Origin: Datnioides undecimradiatus
Taxonomy: Eukaryota; Chordata; Actinopteri; Lobotiformes; Datnioididae
Direction: 5' to 3'
Assembly (NCBI GenBank): GCA_008933995.1
Contig: WARS01000036.1
Location: 3,696,419 to 3,760,418 of the forward strand
Length of the DNA stretch: 64,000 nt
Shown here: piece after piece, positions 26,452 to 38,874 of the stretch
How the letters are laid out: each line of letters opens with the position of its first letter
Position numbering within the stretch: position 1 is the first letter of the stretch
The notes under the pieces: generated by a model
Told to the model about the DNA's origin: nothing
Databases searched by the model: none
Seen by the model: only the letters and a program-made list of their open reading frames with translations
Program-made: the position numbers and the translations under genes

Positions 26452-26697
26452 CCAATTTGTCCCTTTTTCTTCAGCAACAATAAAAATCAACACATGCAGC
26501 CTGTTGGGGCAAAAAAAAGGGTCATCCATTCAGAAAAAGTTTCAAGTTTAAAAAAACCCATTCAGTTTTGGGTTTTTTTTAAACCTATAACTTTGTGGAA
26601 TAAATAACTCCTCATTCTGATAAATCCCTTTATTTACAGTTGTATAAGTAAGTACATTTATTATTTAATTAAATGAATTACATTTTCTGATTTTTAA

Positions 26698-26883
26698 AAA
26701 TGGAAGTTCTTTGAGATTCTCAGTTTTGCGGACGATACCATTGTCTTTCTGGCTAAATTCACACCTATTTCCTCTTTGAAGTACAATTTCTATTATGCAA
26801 TTTATTTATATTCTTTCATTTGGTCCTCTTCTGTTAACACAACACTGCACCGTTACCCCAGTCTGAAAAGCAGGCTGTAAGTC
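26698..26883 (+). pseudogene. Possible LINE reverse-transcriptase relic (FADD box)
   Basis: One frame, open from 26698 to a TAA at about 26881, reads ILSFADDTIVFLAKF at 26716-26760. SFADDTIVF matches the catalytic YADD/FADD box of non-LTR reverse transcriptases, where the two aspartates bind metal. There is no ATG and a stop lies directly upstream. The remaining 45 or so residues show no clear family match. Either a decayed LINE fragment or a chance match. Confidence 0.25.
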
Positions 26884-27129
26884 AACCGAACTAGAAGAAC
26901 TCCGCAACAACCCGAAACACATTCAACTCATTTTACATAGTATTGCCTCCCCTCTGTTTTTGGGTAAAGTCCTAGCAGATGCAGCAACCGCCAACGTCTA
27001 GGAGACACAGGGCAACATAGACATTTATCTGGAGTCGTATTTGTGTAAACCTGAGTCCAATTTTCACTCTCCTTAGTCCTGAGGAGAACATCCGGCTCTT
27101 TATAGATGTTCCGTTTACCCACCAGTTAG

Positions 27130-27240
27130 TCACTTAATGTGTCTGTCTGCTGTTTGGTGCTGAGCCTGCAGTGTGCAGAACTCTATGTGCAGTAAAAACC
27201 AAACCTAGAGACTCAAAAGGGGCTGAGAAGCTGCAGAACC
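27130..27240 (+). repeat. Interspersed repeat fragment, family R2, copy 1
   Basis: Contains CTGTCTGCTGTTTGGTGCTG followed by AGCCTGCAGTGTGCAG, then a GAGACTCAAAAGGGGCTGAG and AGCTGCAGAAC segment. The same order of words occurs at 29510-29570 and 41690-41825, so three diverged copies of one family are present. Confidence 0.5.
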
Positions 27241-27713
27241 ATCTGTGGATGGCCCCCACTCTCATTTTATATGTATTTATTTATGCAGTCATAAGATTCA
27301 CTGAAAGATATTGAGCGGTGGATCACTCAGGTTAAGGGTGCATTTGCATATTCACTAAAACATAAATGTCCCAGTCAGATTACTCTATAGCTGCTCCTGA
27401 GACCAAATCTCGGTGAACGATAAAAGGTCGCCGGCTGATCTTGACTGAAATCTAAAAACAAACATGGTTACAATGTAAAAATTGTTTTTGCATGACTCCA
27501 GATGAATCTACTTCACTTATCCCTGGTGAGTTTCACCTTGCCCAGCAGCCCTCTGAGAGCTGTTGGTCTCATTAATCTCTTGTTTTTTCTTCCCTGCCTG
27601 CTTTCCTCGATTTTTTTCCTCCCTCATCCCTCGCTCCTCCTCTCTCCTTTCCAGACAATGATCCAATTAGCTGCTAGCTGCCGTGGCACCAGTTGCCTAC
27701 AGATGACAGATGC

Positions 27714-27715
<2 letters not shown>

Positions 27716-27744
<29 letters not shown>

Positions 27745-27753
27745 GTTGTGTGT
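27716..27753. repeat. (TG)n microsatellite
   Basis: TG run with one TTG interruption near its end. Confidence 0.93.
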
Positions 27754-28928
27754 GTAACTGCCTCAGTAATTACCAGCCTGATACTCCTGCAGCTCAGTAA
27801 CCTTATTCGGAGTTCTGACTCCACGCCTCGCACTGCTGATGTGCGCCGCTGTTTAAAGGCTACAGAGAGCTTTACAAGTTTTCCCTTTAATCAGATCCAC
27901 TACCGGAGAAGTCATGGATGATCTCACGCTTTGGTCCAAATGGAACGACCACAGCGAAGTCACAGTGAAATAACACTAAGGTGGTCATATCTGAATGCAC
28001 AGTTTATTCAGTTATGCCCAGTTATTTCTCCTCTGGTTGATCAGTGAAGGGCTTTCTTGTCTTAACTTTTACCATAATAACATCTATATATTACATCCAT
28101 ACATATTTCTCAAAACAAAGTCTTTGTATATGAGTGTCATTTCCAGTAGGTGTGGTTGGTCAAACAGAACCAGACATGCCTTTTGTGGACGGGATGTTCT
28201 TTGTCATTTCTTGCCCCTTGTGGCCATCTAACCCTTAAAATACACGGGACACGTCTGCGTTACCTTCAGGCCGGAAAGCAGTTTAGCTCATACCCCAACG
28301 GAAACATGTGCTAAAATGATCTTGACTTGCTCAGCTCGAAGTCACCAGTGTGTCCGACTTCCTTCCTTGCGCATATTGACTCATCTTCCACCAGAAACAG
28401 ACCAGGCTCGGTATATTCGGAGCAGCAGAGCAGAGACACAGGAACACGACTGAAAGTGGAATCACACAAATTAACTAGAACATCTGCGATCAGCTGCGTC
28501 AGCCACATCTCTGCTGGAGCTAGACACAGCAGGACCCGGCGACTTCAAGGGTTGTGAATTTGATCTTCTATTTCAGCGAGGCCTTCTAGGAGCCTGTGTG
28601 GGATGAGAGCACGTACTTGATTGACTTGCACATAATTAACCTGCTGTTAAACACTTCTTGTGCTCCGAGTCGCCGACTTTTCTCAAGACTACAGCGTGTT
28701 TCCTCTGCCCCCTGCATCTTTCCAGACTGTATCCTCACCGGCCCAGGAGGTGCCCTCAGTGCATTCCCACCTTTGCCAGTCACCTCAGCTCCACACCCAC
28801 CTGTGCACCTGCTCCTCGGTGCGTCATTATCCTGCTTTTATTTTTTATTTTTTTTATTTGTTGCTAGGTTGCTTCTTTGTCATGACGACTGCCAAACTGT
28901 AAGCCTGTTTGTTGACCACTGCCTTTAA

Positions 28929-29345
28929 CTGTAATGGTTTGAGTTCCGTTTTTGAGACTTCCTGTTTTATTTTGTAAAGTGTTTCTCCTGCCGTTTCTCT
29001 GTGCTGGTTTCCTGTTCCCTCCTGTGTCCTTTTCACCTGTGTCTCGTTTGTTGATCGCTTTCAACTGTGTCTTGCTCACCTCACCTCCTGCGTCTATATA
29101 TTTTTGTCACTCCCTTTGTCTTTGTCAGGTCGTCTCCATACGTTTGCCTTTTGCCTCCATGTATCCCAGTGTCGTCCTGCATTTCTGGATCTTGGTTTTT
29201 GGATTGTTTTGGACTGCCTCTGTATTTCTCAGTAAGTTTTTCTCCTTTTTGTTATTAAAACTATTTGAACTGCCAACCGTGCATCAGTCGACTGTATTTT
29301 GGGTCCTACCCTACTCCCTTTTCCCTCATTTTGGCAACAAAACGT
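28929..29345 (+). mobile_element. 440-bp repeat family, copy B (diverged)
   Basis: Shares with copy A the opening (TAATGGTTTGAGTT), CTTCCTGTTTTATTTTG, TTTCACCTGTGTCTCG, GTCTATATATTTTTGTCAC, a TGGATTGTTTTGGACTG stretch and ATTAAAACTATTTGAACTG before TTTGGGTCC. It is more diverged than copies A and D and its flanking duplication is not recognisable. Confidence 0.6.
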
Positions 29346-29509
29346 AACATTAACCTTGCAATACCTGATTTGTTTTTGCTGTTTGAATTCATAGGGAGAG
29401 CATTGTTTGCCTTCATTTTGAGTTGTTTTTCTGTGCAATCTAATGAAAAAGAGACCAATAGTAATTTTACTCAGGTGTCTTTTTGTTCCTGTGAGGGAAA
29501 AGGTCACTA

Positions 29510-29570
29510 GCCAGTCATTAACCTTTTCTGTCTGCCGTCCGGTGCTGAGCAGGTAGTGTCTGTTGTTTTG
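29510..29570 (+). repeat. Interspersed repeat fragment, family R2, copy 2
   Basis: GCCAGTCATTAACCTTTTCT then GTCTGCCGTCCGGTGCTGAG and CAGGTAGTGTCTG align with the copies at 27130 and 41690. Confidence 0.45.
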
Positions 29571-29639
29571 TTTTTTAGGCTTTTCTCACTGAAAACAGCT
29601 GAATTCTGTATAGTCGAAGATGGATGGTGCGTCTCCACT

Positions 29640-29860
29640 CTGCTTCCTGCTGTTGTTCAAAAAAAACCAAGAACAATGCAATCATACTGGTGACGTCATT
29701 TGGAGCCAGTGTTTGTACAGTATTGACGTGATGCATGTGGATGCGGTATCAAGGTCCCGCCCACACACCCATCCAATACAATCACAAGCACAGACAAGCT
29801 TTATGTTGCAAACTGTCACATCGGCCATCTTTATATACAATCTATGGTTCATATAAAGGT
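29640..29860. repeat. Possible interspersed repeat with a palindromic CRE
   Basis: TGACGTCA at 29691-29698 and a downstream CCATCTTTATATACAATC then TATGG segment (about 29824-29847) resemble a widespread fish repeat as I remember it. That identity is not certain. If so, the CRE came with the repeat. Confidence 0.35.
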
Positions 29861-31517
29861 GGCTGTATTGGCGGTAAGTTTGGACCGAAACTGTGAATGC
29901 AGAATGTGGAAACTGAAAACTGAAACTCAAAGCTGAAAGGTGGTAAAATGCTCTGTATAGTTCAGGGTAACTGCAGGTGAAAGTGACGGTTTGTCACTAG
30001 CGGCGATCCCTACTTCCTTATCCAAGTAGAATACATAGAGGTAGTAGCTGATTTAATTCAACCTGTTTGCACAGTTGTTGATACATACATATGCTCTGTC
30101 TCAGGTTTAGGTCCATGTTTCTTTGGATAAAGTGGTATGAGGATATGTAAGATGGAGATGCTGGGGAAAAACCCCACAGTGACGCTGGTGCTGGGGTTTC
30201 CACAACGCTCGTAGTTTAATAAAAACACACTTAACCTCACCAGGCCCTGCTGGACTGCTACTATTTTATCATACGTAATTAAAACAGTGAGCACATGATA
30301 CCTAAATGTTACCTTGGAGCTGAGAGGCACAGGGTAAAACAGGAGATCGGTACGGAGCATCAGTTCATCACGAGCGCACCGCTCAACTTAACCCAGGAAA
30401 GCATAGCGCCGTCTACTGACATGATGTCTGCTGTAGCTAGGCAACACAGTGTGTCTTAAAGGTACATTTCAGGTACATTTAGACTGTTACAGTACATACA
30501 TTGTGAGAGTTTTGTGTTAAGACATGCAAAGCAACAACAACTCTACAACCATGTCCTTTAATAAGTTTTAAACCCCTTTACTCTATAATGCTAGAATGCC
30601 TAAATCTATTTAGGCATTTATGTTAATAATTTAAAGCTCTGTATTAATGATGGGTCGGTATCGAAGCGGCTGTGTATTTGTTAGTTTTCGCTATGATTTA
30701 AGCACGAGTGTGTTGATCTGAAACTTAGCAGCCTCGTAAAAAGCCCTGCTGTGCTGCCCACATTAAAAAGGCAGGACAGGATTTCCAATGTATTCACTGC
30801 GAAGAAAAGCAGGAAAGAAAAGGCTTTGTGGGTGGCAGCGTGTGCACCGAAGGCCAAATCTGAGAGAAAGAGAATCTTTTTAAAACATATCTGTATTATT
30901 ATGCGCGCACATGGTCATAATATGCGCACAGGGAGTGACGAATGTATTGTATTTTTGTGTGTTTCAAGGTGTATCATTGATCCATTGTCCATTAGTACGT
31001 TTTTCCTCTCCTCCCTGCGTCCTCTGTCTTTCATCTCCTTTTGAGCCTCTTTCGTCGAGGTCCTCAGGTCAAAGGGAGGAGCAGCTGCTTTGAGGCTGTT
31101 TAGGATACTGAGGGTTTGACCCCTGACCTTGTATGTTACAGCACCGTGCCATCCATTTATGCTCAATTTAACACAGCAATATGAGTGCAGACAGAACAGG
31201 GCGTGGAGGGAGCATGCCAGGAATTCAGCATCAGGGCTTCATCTTTGTACAAAGAATAGAGGTTAGGTTGATGTGAGCCTTTATGGTCCCATAACAATTT
31301 CATGTTTGGGGATGGAGGCTCTGGATATCAATAGATGTTATTCGATGTTTTATTCAGGGTTTTTACAAAGTCATGTGTCTCAGACAGAGATCAAACCACA
31401 AGAGGAAACACTGAGGAAATCACACTTCCATGAGTGGGGTGGAATTATTTTAAAATTAGCATTGAATGAAATGAGAGTCCACATAGCCTTATTTTATGAA
31501 GTACTGACACAATCAAT

Positions 31518-31597
31518 GTATTATTATTGTTATTATTATTGTTGTTGTTGTTGTTATTGTTATTATTATTATTATTTTATTATTATTATTATTAAGC
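31518..31597. repeat. (TTA)n/(TTG)n trinucleotide microsatellite
   Basis: About 80 bp of mixed TTA and TTG units. A frame through it gives Tyr/Cys runs and is not a gene. Confidence 0.95.
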
Positions 31598-33247
31598 CCT
31601 GAATAGGTCAAACTAGTCTTTAATCATCACATCTATCTTGGAAGCCCTCAGGGAGTCTCAGCCGCCACATTGGGAACCACTGCCTTTAAATATATATGCC
31701 GCAGGCTGCAGTTTATATTTGGAGACACACACGCCTTATCAGGGCCCAGACTTCCATCATACAGCCTATTGATTTATTTCAGAATAAATCTTGCTGCATT
31801 GCCTCGCCCTGTCAATATCAGGGCAGCTACTTGAGAAACGTACTCAAAGGAGAATCGGGGACCTCCTTACGAGGTTCGACAAACCTGGGTAGATAAAGAT
31901 CATATCTGCCAGATTCAATATATAAACAAGGCTGTATTTGGAAATGTGAATGGTTAAAGTGACGCTATTGTCAAGTCCACGCAGGTTTTGGGTCCTTGTG
32001 AATTTTTCCCTGGGCTGAAACGGGAAGAGAGCTGCGCGCAGGTTCTGTTAGAAACACAGTTTAACGATAATGTGAAAGCAGCTGGATCTGACTTGATCTC
32101 ACACACACACACCACGGGAGAATTAGTTCTTTTCTTAAGACTGGCTGTCACTCAGGCTCACGGAAATGGAAAATATCTGGTTAAAATCAGAAAATATTAG
32201 AATTAGAACAGCTGAGCCAGAGCCCGGGTGTCAGACATGTTTTTGTCTCTCTCTCCCTCTCCCTCTTATCCATATATTCATACGCACTCATATTTGGGTG
32301 GGTGGTTACCAGGTGCAGATCACGCAGAAACACAAGAAATGCGCACAGATGGCCCAGAGTCTCCAGAGTCCTTCATATGCACATGTGTAAACAGTCAACA
32401 CCGCGCAGCAGGAATATCTGCTCTCCACGATCTGGCTGAGAATGAAATCGGGCCCTCGCAGTTTCTGCCTGGACACTGAAAAACATCCACGATACCAACA
32501 AAGACCGTTAATATCAGGGCTTCAGCTAGTAGCATTTTGTTGTGTTTTGCCTTTTGCAGTAGAAACTACAAGCTTTTATTTTGGTTTCCTCTCTTTTTTT
32601 TTTTTAATTCAAACTTCAAACTTTCTCTATCGATTTCCACTTGACCTCTGACATAGACATAGGCGGTCAGTCATGACAGCGCTCGCCTCACGGTACGGCC
32701 TATCGTCAGATTTGCGACTGCGTGGCGGCAAATTGCAGTGCCAGTTCAGCTCTGCTACCGTGTGCAAAATATAAAATGCTTTGTCATAAACTGAAAAGCT
32801 TGCCCCTCATATGCCGGGGCATTGTTCATTCTGTAACAGTTATTTGTCAAACAATTCACAACTTGGTAGCTAATAATGCAAAGCAGAGGGGGGGTTATAG
32901 CCTCAGTTATATTCCATTACTTCACTGGTGGAAGTAAATTATTCAGTAAATAGTCAGGGCCACTAGTAATCAATATTTACATATTGATTGATATATTAAG
33001 ATTATCTTTGTCATCCGTGGAATTATTATTGCTACTCAAACAAGTGGAAGCTGTTGCCTAGTAACAGCTAAAAATGCCTTTCCCGCTATGGTAATTCATT
33101 TGGAGCAGTGATACAGAGGCACAGCAGAATCCAGTAGTCTTCCTGACCATTTACATTGTGCAGACAATACCAGTTTTTGATTGGTTAACTACCATTTTAA
33201 AGCAGATGTGGAGCACGTATAACAGCAGGTGACCGTAACAGCAATAG

Positions 33248-34098
33248 TGATTTCCCGGTTTCGAGTTTCTGTTAAGCAGTGTTTCTGCTTATTTCCTGTT
33301 TTATTTCCTGTTCACATAATAACCTGTGTTACCAGTGTTGAGTAGTTTCACCTGTGTCTCGTCGGGCCTTCCCTCCCTGACGTACATATTCTTTCATTCC
33401 TCTTGTTTCCTGCCTGTTTGTCATTGTTTGTTGGGCGTTCTGGCGTCCATGTCATCCCAGAGTGCTTTGGATTTATGCTTTCTATGGAATTTGGTTTTTG
33501 CCTGCCCTCCTTCACGGATGTGTTTTGTGTTTTGACCCTCACCTGTCTACAGCCTGCCTTTGTGTTGTTCTCGTAAACCTTTTACATTTTGTCGCTGCTC
33601 TGCATTCAGTGCTGTCATGGTTTCGAGTTTCTGTTTGACTTTTCTGTGCTTTTGTTGGTTTCCTGTTTTATTTTGAAAAGTTTGCCTCTGATTAGTTCAT
33701 TGGTTTCACCTGTGTCTTGCTTGCCTGCGCTCCCAAGTGTCGTGTCTCCTCGTTTCCTTTGTTCTCCGTTGGTTCGTTGTGTTTGTATCCATGTGCCTGC
33801 CTCCAGAGTTTTCCCTGGTGTTCCCTGGTGTTCCTCTGGATTCTGGTTTTTGGATTTTGCTTGTTTATGGACTTTGCCTTCTGCCTGCCTTTGGATTTGT
33901 TGCCCTGTTATTTGGACTGGACCCTGCCTGCCTCGACCATCTCTAAGCTTTAACCCTCTAATCTTTCATTAAACTGTTGAACATCTCTGCTCCTGCATTT
34001 GGGTTCATCTCCTCATGTCCCCTGTTCTTCTGTGTGGCATTGTGACATGTGTGTGCATTTGGGTCCATCCCCTTGTGTTTCCCTGTGTGGCACAACTG
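33248..34098 (+). mobile_element. 440-bp repeat family, copy C, split by copy D
   Basis: The left part (33248-33610) begins TTTCCCGGTTTCGAGTTTCT and runs to GCTGCTCTGCATTCAGT. The expected 3' end, GTGCATTTGGGTCCATCC then CCTGTGTGGCACAACTGAG, reappears at about 34051-34098, after a complete second copy (33611-34050). This arrangement is what a nested insertion leaves. Confidence 0.6.
33611..34050 (+). mobile_element. 440-bp repeat family, copy D (nested in copy C)
   Basis: A complete copy starting GCTGTCATGGTTTCGAG and ending GTGTGGCATTGTGACATGT. It has CTTTCATTAAACTGTTGAAC then CTCCTGCATTTGGGTT near the 3' end. It interrupts copy C, with TGCATT present on both sides (33601-33606 and about 34054-34059). 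The exact end base is uncertain by a few positions. Frames of 69-127 codons through it are artefacts. Confidence 0.65.
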
Positions 34099-34591
34099 AG
34101 ACATGTGACGCTTGATGCCATGGTACAAGCTAACACTAACCAATTAAGCCAGCCTAAAAGTGTCGATCATGCAGCAACACAAGAAATGTGCACGGAGTGA
34201 ATTTGTGGAGTGAATTTGTATTTTTTTTATATATATGTTCATACTGTTATATATTATATATGCACAGCATAGAGGAAACACCACTCTGTTTGTCATTGTG
34301 ACGTTCTTCACCCCCTCCTCATCTGCTGCATCTTGTCTATGTTTGAACACCGCGTCCCACCTACTGTACATGTATACTTCAGAATACCGTACACGCGACT
34401 TGGGACGGTGTAACAGGGAATTCAGTTTGCCGTGAAAGTCAAACAGTTAAAGCAGATCAACAGTCAGACTTGACTTCTCCAGAGATCAACAGTTTACCAT
34501 GAACAGGCCAGTAACTCTCGATGATAAGCTCTGATTGGTTCCCGCTGCTGTGGTCTTACGTCTTTAATTAACATGTCTGTGTGACAGTGGA

Positions 34592-34607
34592 GCATGTGTG
34601 TATGTGT

Positions 34608-34644
<37 letters not shown>

Positions 34645-34765
34645 CTGGCAGAGGAGTGTGAAATTGGCTAATTAACGTGACCTCCCTTTGATCCGGGGAG
34701 AATACACATATGACATCTGAATTGGGGCGTGCTAGAGGGATGGGAGGGTTTCTGGAAATTTGTAA

Positions 34766-34804
<39 letters not shown>
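34592..34804. repeat. Two (TG)n microsatellites
   Basis: TG runs at 34592-34641 (with TA interruptions) and 34769-34804. Between them lies an ordinary unique stretch containing TTGGCTAATTAACGTGACC. Confidence 0.95.
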
Positions 34805-34805
<1 letters not shown>

Positions 34806-36328
34806 ACAGCTTGCCACAGTTTGAGAACTTTAACCCTGTGTTGGCTCTCAAGCTGCAAAACAAAAGTGACATCCAGTGGCTTTTTGTCCTAAAACCTAAA
34901 CAAAATAGACCAGAAACAGGAAAACTGCTCTGACCTGTGTTATTTAAAATTGGTGCACGTGTACAATGCGATGGAATTAATGTATTGTAACATATCATAC
35001 AGAAAAATGATGCTTGCAATGTTCTCCTGGGACATACTGTCTTATGTTAAATAGCATTGCCATTGGTTATTTAAAATAAATCTAATTCTTATTTCATTCT
35101 AGAAAACAGCTGTATCATATCATATCAATCATATTTGTAGCCACAGCTGAACCTCAGTTGTCATTGTTAATACATCATTATTAAAGTCATAATAACAACT
35201 GATGAACATTTTTAGTGTCCAGTCACTGCAAAATGCCACATTAATGTGGGAAGATCTCCGTGTGAAGCAGCGTCGAATAGGAGAAAACAATGACTTAACT
35301 GTTCTGTAAGTGCCGCACCAGATGGAGGGAGTTAAACACAAAACAGATGGACAATGAACTGCTTCATCACACCAATATGTAAGAACCATATTCATATCCG
35401 CAACGTGTTTCTTCCGAGGAATATACAGAGCGCGGCAGCAGTGATACCACAGAGAAAACACCGTCGTCTCATTTCTGACAGTTAGCGTGGGGTTTTTCTA
35501 TTCTACCGTGGTCAGTTAAGCAGGCGTTAAGAGAAATCAACATGCCAGTTATAAGAGAGAGAAAGGAGAGCAGCATCTGAACACGGCAGAACCTGCAAAA
35601 GCATCGAACTTTGTGTTCTCTGATTTTGTTTTCCCAACACTCCTTGATTACATTGACCTGGGCAAAGGTGGCTTAACATAAGTAATGTTACTTACATATG
35701 TTAATGTTGTGTAATACCCCGATAAGTCATTATAATAGCCTAGTTGAAAGCAAAGGACCATTTCCTTTACCTTTTTAGAAAGATAATACAGTGCATAAAA
35801 CAGCATACAACATCATGTATTTAAGATATATTTATTTTCATTATTATTTTCATATTACTTCACAACTTCCTGCCCAAATCCTGAATGAACTCTGCTTCTA
35901 TTATTCATTTTAGCAGATTGTTTGGCCTCGTCATATATTTTAGAACTGCTCATCCTTCTTTCCTCTTCTTTGCGTTCACCTTCCCTCATCGTTCTTCTTT
36001 CTCTCACCATCCACGTCCCAGTCGGTCTGTTCTTATCCCGTCTCCCCGTCTGTGTCACATCAGGTCTTTTCCGCAGTCTCTCAATGTCTCTCTGTGGTTT
36101 CTTCACCTGCGACTGTGTCACACCGAGGTCTCTGCTCTTTCTGTCTCTTTTCTTTCTGTTTATCTCTCCTGCTTTCTCTCGTCCTCCACCCCCTCCCCCT
36201 TGCTCCGCTCTCGTCTCTCTCTCTGTTCCCCTCCATCACCTCCTGGGTAATGACAGGGGGGACAGGTGGAGACCAGACCATCACTACCACCAGTCTGTGT
36301 GTGTTTGTGCGCGTATTTCTCTGTCATT

Positions 36329-36331
<3 letters not shown>

Positions 36332-36362
<31 letters not shown>

Positions 36363-36454
36363 TGGTGGACAGGGGTCCCTGCCGGCCAGCCTGCCTGTCT
36401 GGTGATGGGGTGTTGTTGTTGTTGAGTGCACTCAGCCACACATGATTAGCTAGA

Positions 36455-36486
<32 letters not shown>
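36332..36486. repeat. Two (AC)n microsatellites and a TTG run
   Basis: AC at 36332-36360, GTTGTTGTTGTTG at 36411-36423 and AC at 36459-36485. A shorter AC run follows at 36550-36565. The preceding 300 bp (35930-36240) are pyrimidine-rich. Confidence 0.92.
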
Positions 36487-36489
<3 letters not shown>

Positions 36490-36723
36490 TCACTTCTACA
36501 TAGCACATATGGGGCTCAGCACCAAAACAAGTCACCTGCTATTCCAGTCACACACACACACACACCGGCCAGAAAAAGGATCAGAGGGCTGTGAGGCTGT
36601 CAGCACTGATTATGCATCATTTTGTTTGCTTTATGTAACATTATCAGCACATTATTACAAGTGTATCGTGTGAACAGGGATATTTTATTGACCCTCAGAA
36701 CAGCATCAGAATATCCTAAACAC

Positions 36724-36755
36724 TGTTGTTATTATTATTGTTGTTGTTATTATTG
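36724..36755. repeat. (TTA)n/(TTG)n trinucleotide repeat
   Basis: About 32 bp of TTA/TTG units. Confidence 0.85.
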
Positions 36756-37105
36756 TACTCTTCTGTGAATTATCATACAACGGTGACACATGAGAAAACT
36801 GGCCTGACAGAGATATGAGGGAACCTGATGAAGATACATTTCCGTGGGTCTCCTCTCTGCTCTGACGATCTGCATCATTGCATCTTTCCGAGCACCAGCG
36901 ATCACAACAAACTCATCAATGAGCGGGTGCAGGGCAGTTGCGTGACACCCAACGATGTGTCACCTTCGCATCAAACTGTTGTCACATGTCAAACAGCATG
37001 TTTTTCACAAAGTAGGAGGCAGCGGTGTTACAACGAGAAGGAGATGACACAAGAAGGGAAAAAAATAATTGTCATGTTTTCCCATAATATATAGCCAATG
37101 TTTCT

Positions 37106-37107
<2 letters not shown>

Positions 37108-37160
<53 letters not shown>
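37108..37160. repeat. (TG)n followed by (AG)n
   Basis: Compound microsatellite: TG at 37108-37146, then AG to about 37160. Confidence 0.95.
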
Positions 37161-38034
37161 GTAAAGACCACCTGGGACTGTCAGAACAATGGTGTCTGTT
37201 CTTTTGAAGCTCATTAGCTTCATTACACAGAATGTTAGTTTTATTTCCTGGATGCATTCTCTCTGTTTAATTAGTGGCTGATGTTGCTAAGTGACATGCA
37301 GCTGAAAACCACTGCACAGGCTCCATGATATAGTTCAATACAGTTTAGTTAATGTCACTCTTTAGCATTTTTGAGATGACAGACTAAAAAGTCTAGTTAG
37401 CTACTAGTTTTTGTTTTTTTTTTTAAAAAAATTGGTTCATTTACTCATTTTATTGTTCCATTCTATTCCAATATAAAAAATACATTTCATCCTCCACATC
37501 TCTCTGACAGCTGTAGTTATTGCTGTTATGAGGCATACAACACATACAGCTGTTTTCCGCACACTGACTTACGAGCTTTAACACGGGAATGTTCCATTTA
37601 AGTAGACAACAAATGAATACTTGAGACTGTCCTTCCAAAAAAAATACAAAAGCAAAAACATTGAACTTTAATGCAACATTCATTTCCTAATCCCTACCGT
37701 GAGTAAACCTCTAGCCTTAACCCTAATTCTATTTAACCCAAACCGTTATTGTCATTAACCATAGTGATGTCACCTCGTGCATGTGATTTATTTTCTACCA
37801 GCAACTCACAATGGTTTTAATTGGAGCAGACAAACATTGTTAACTGTTGTTGTAAAGGTCAGTTATCAACAGCATGTTTTGATGTTCAGTTCAGAGCAGC
37901 GTTCGCAAGCCTTCTGCCTTTGTGCTGCATCAATTAAGCACATATTAACGACACTCTGGATTTTAATAGAAAATCCCCAAAACATGAAATGTCTTTGGGA
38001 TTTGGAGGCACTGCAACAACACAAGAATAATGAT

Positions 38035-38035
<1 letters not shown>

Positions 38036-38069
<34 letters not shown>
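38036..38069. repeat. (TG)n microsatellite
   Basis: About 17 TG units. Confidence 0.95.
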
Positions 38070-38074
<5 letters not shown>

Positions 38075-38874
38075 CTATCTCTTCTCTCCACAGTACATCA
38101 GCAGGAGCTGTCAGATCAGCATCAGGCCTTGCCAGTCAGATTAAGGATGTTACAGCAGCAGCATCCTGGCCAGCAGCCGAGCGGCTGCAGATAGATTTCA
38201 CATTCTCCGCGTTTATCTCTCCTCAGTCTCTGCCTCAGTCTCCGTCTCTCTGTCTTCTGTGTCTCTGCAGGACACTGCCGCTCCGCCAGCTCAGGTCCCA
38301 GGGTCGAATGGAGGTGAGCTGAGCTAAGTGGAGAGGTGACGGGACAGGTGGCGAGACGACACGGTTTCACCAAAGCCACCAATGCATCATAGATCATGTA
38401 AGGTCCCATTACAGTATAAAATAAATTCATAATTGTGTGCCAGGTGGCGCAACAGTGGAGGAACAGCAGACGCCAATGAGGAGGAATTCAACTGGGTGGG
38501 GAAGTAAAATTTCAAACACGTATCTCGCTGATTTAATACCGCACATAAAATCATGTTAATAGCTAATTTGGTTGGGATTAATTAACCCACTTCCTCTTTG
38601 CCAGAAGCACTAGTGGCTCCATCTTCCTTCCAGTGTCCAAACGTACACACCAGGTATGAATCCTGAATGTTCTGGAAATGTTGCGCAGGTGGTAAAACTA
38701 TAAAAACTCTGTTGCTTTAACAACATGTTCAAGCAAACAGATCTTGGCTTTTTGATGATCAGTCATCGTGTAACTCAATTGCATCTAATTTAGGACTCAT
38801 GTAAAGACAGTTTGTCTGTTTTCCTGTTAACTGTAAAAAAAAACAAAAAACAACTTTAATGCAGTTTCAGATTA

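Larger units (their letters stand above)
13561..38870. other. Gene-poor interval between KLF7 and the Tc1 element
   Basis: No protein-coding exon with a recognisable product is seen in about 25 kb on either strand. Open frames here are short, often start without ATG, and overlap microsatellites or the 440-bp repeat family. Contents supported by sequence are microsatellites, four copies of one interspersed repeat, an inverted-repeat element at 22.4-23.3 kb, fragments of two other repeat families, a possible reverse-transcriptase relic at 26.7 kb and candidate regulatory stretches. These have their own entries. Confidence 0.6.

Noticed and set aside
35885..36425. Overlapping Ser/Leu-rich frames, 117-167 codons
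   Set aside because: Pyrimidine-rich low-complexity DNA followed by an AC array; three overlapping frames are open at once, the sign of composition bias.
37777..38322. 181-codon + strand frame before the Tc1 element
   Set aside because: Includes a TG array read as Cys-Val, has a non-ATG-like context and shows no domain.
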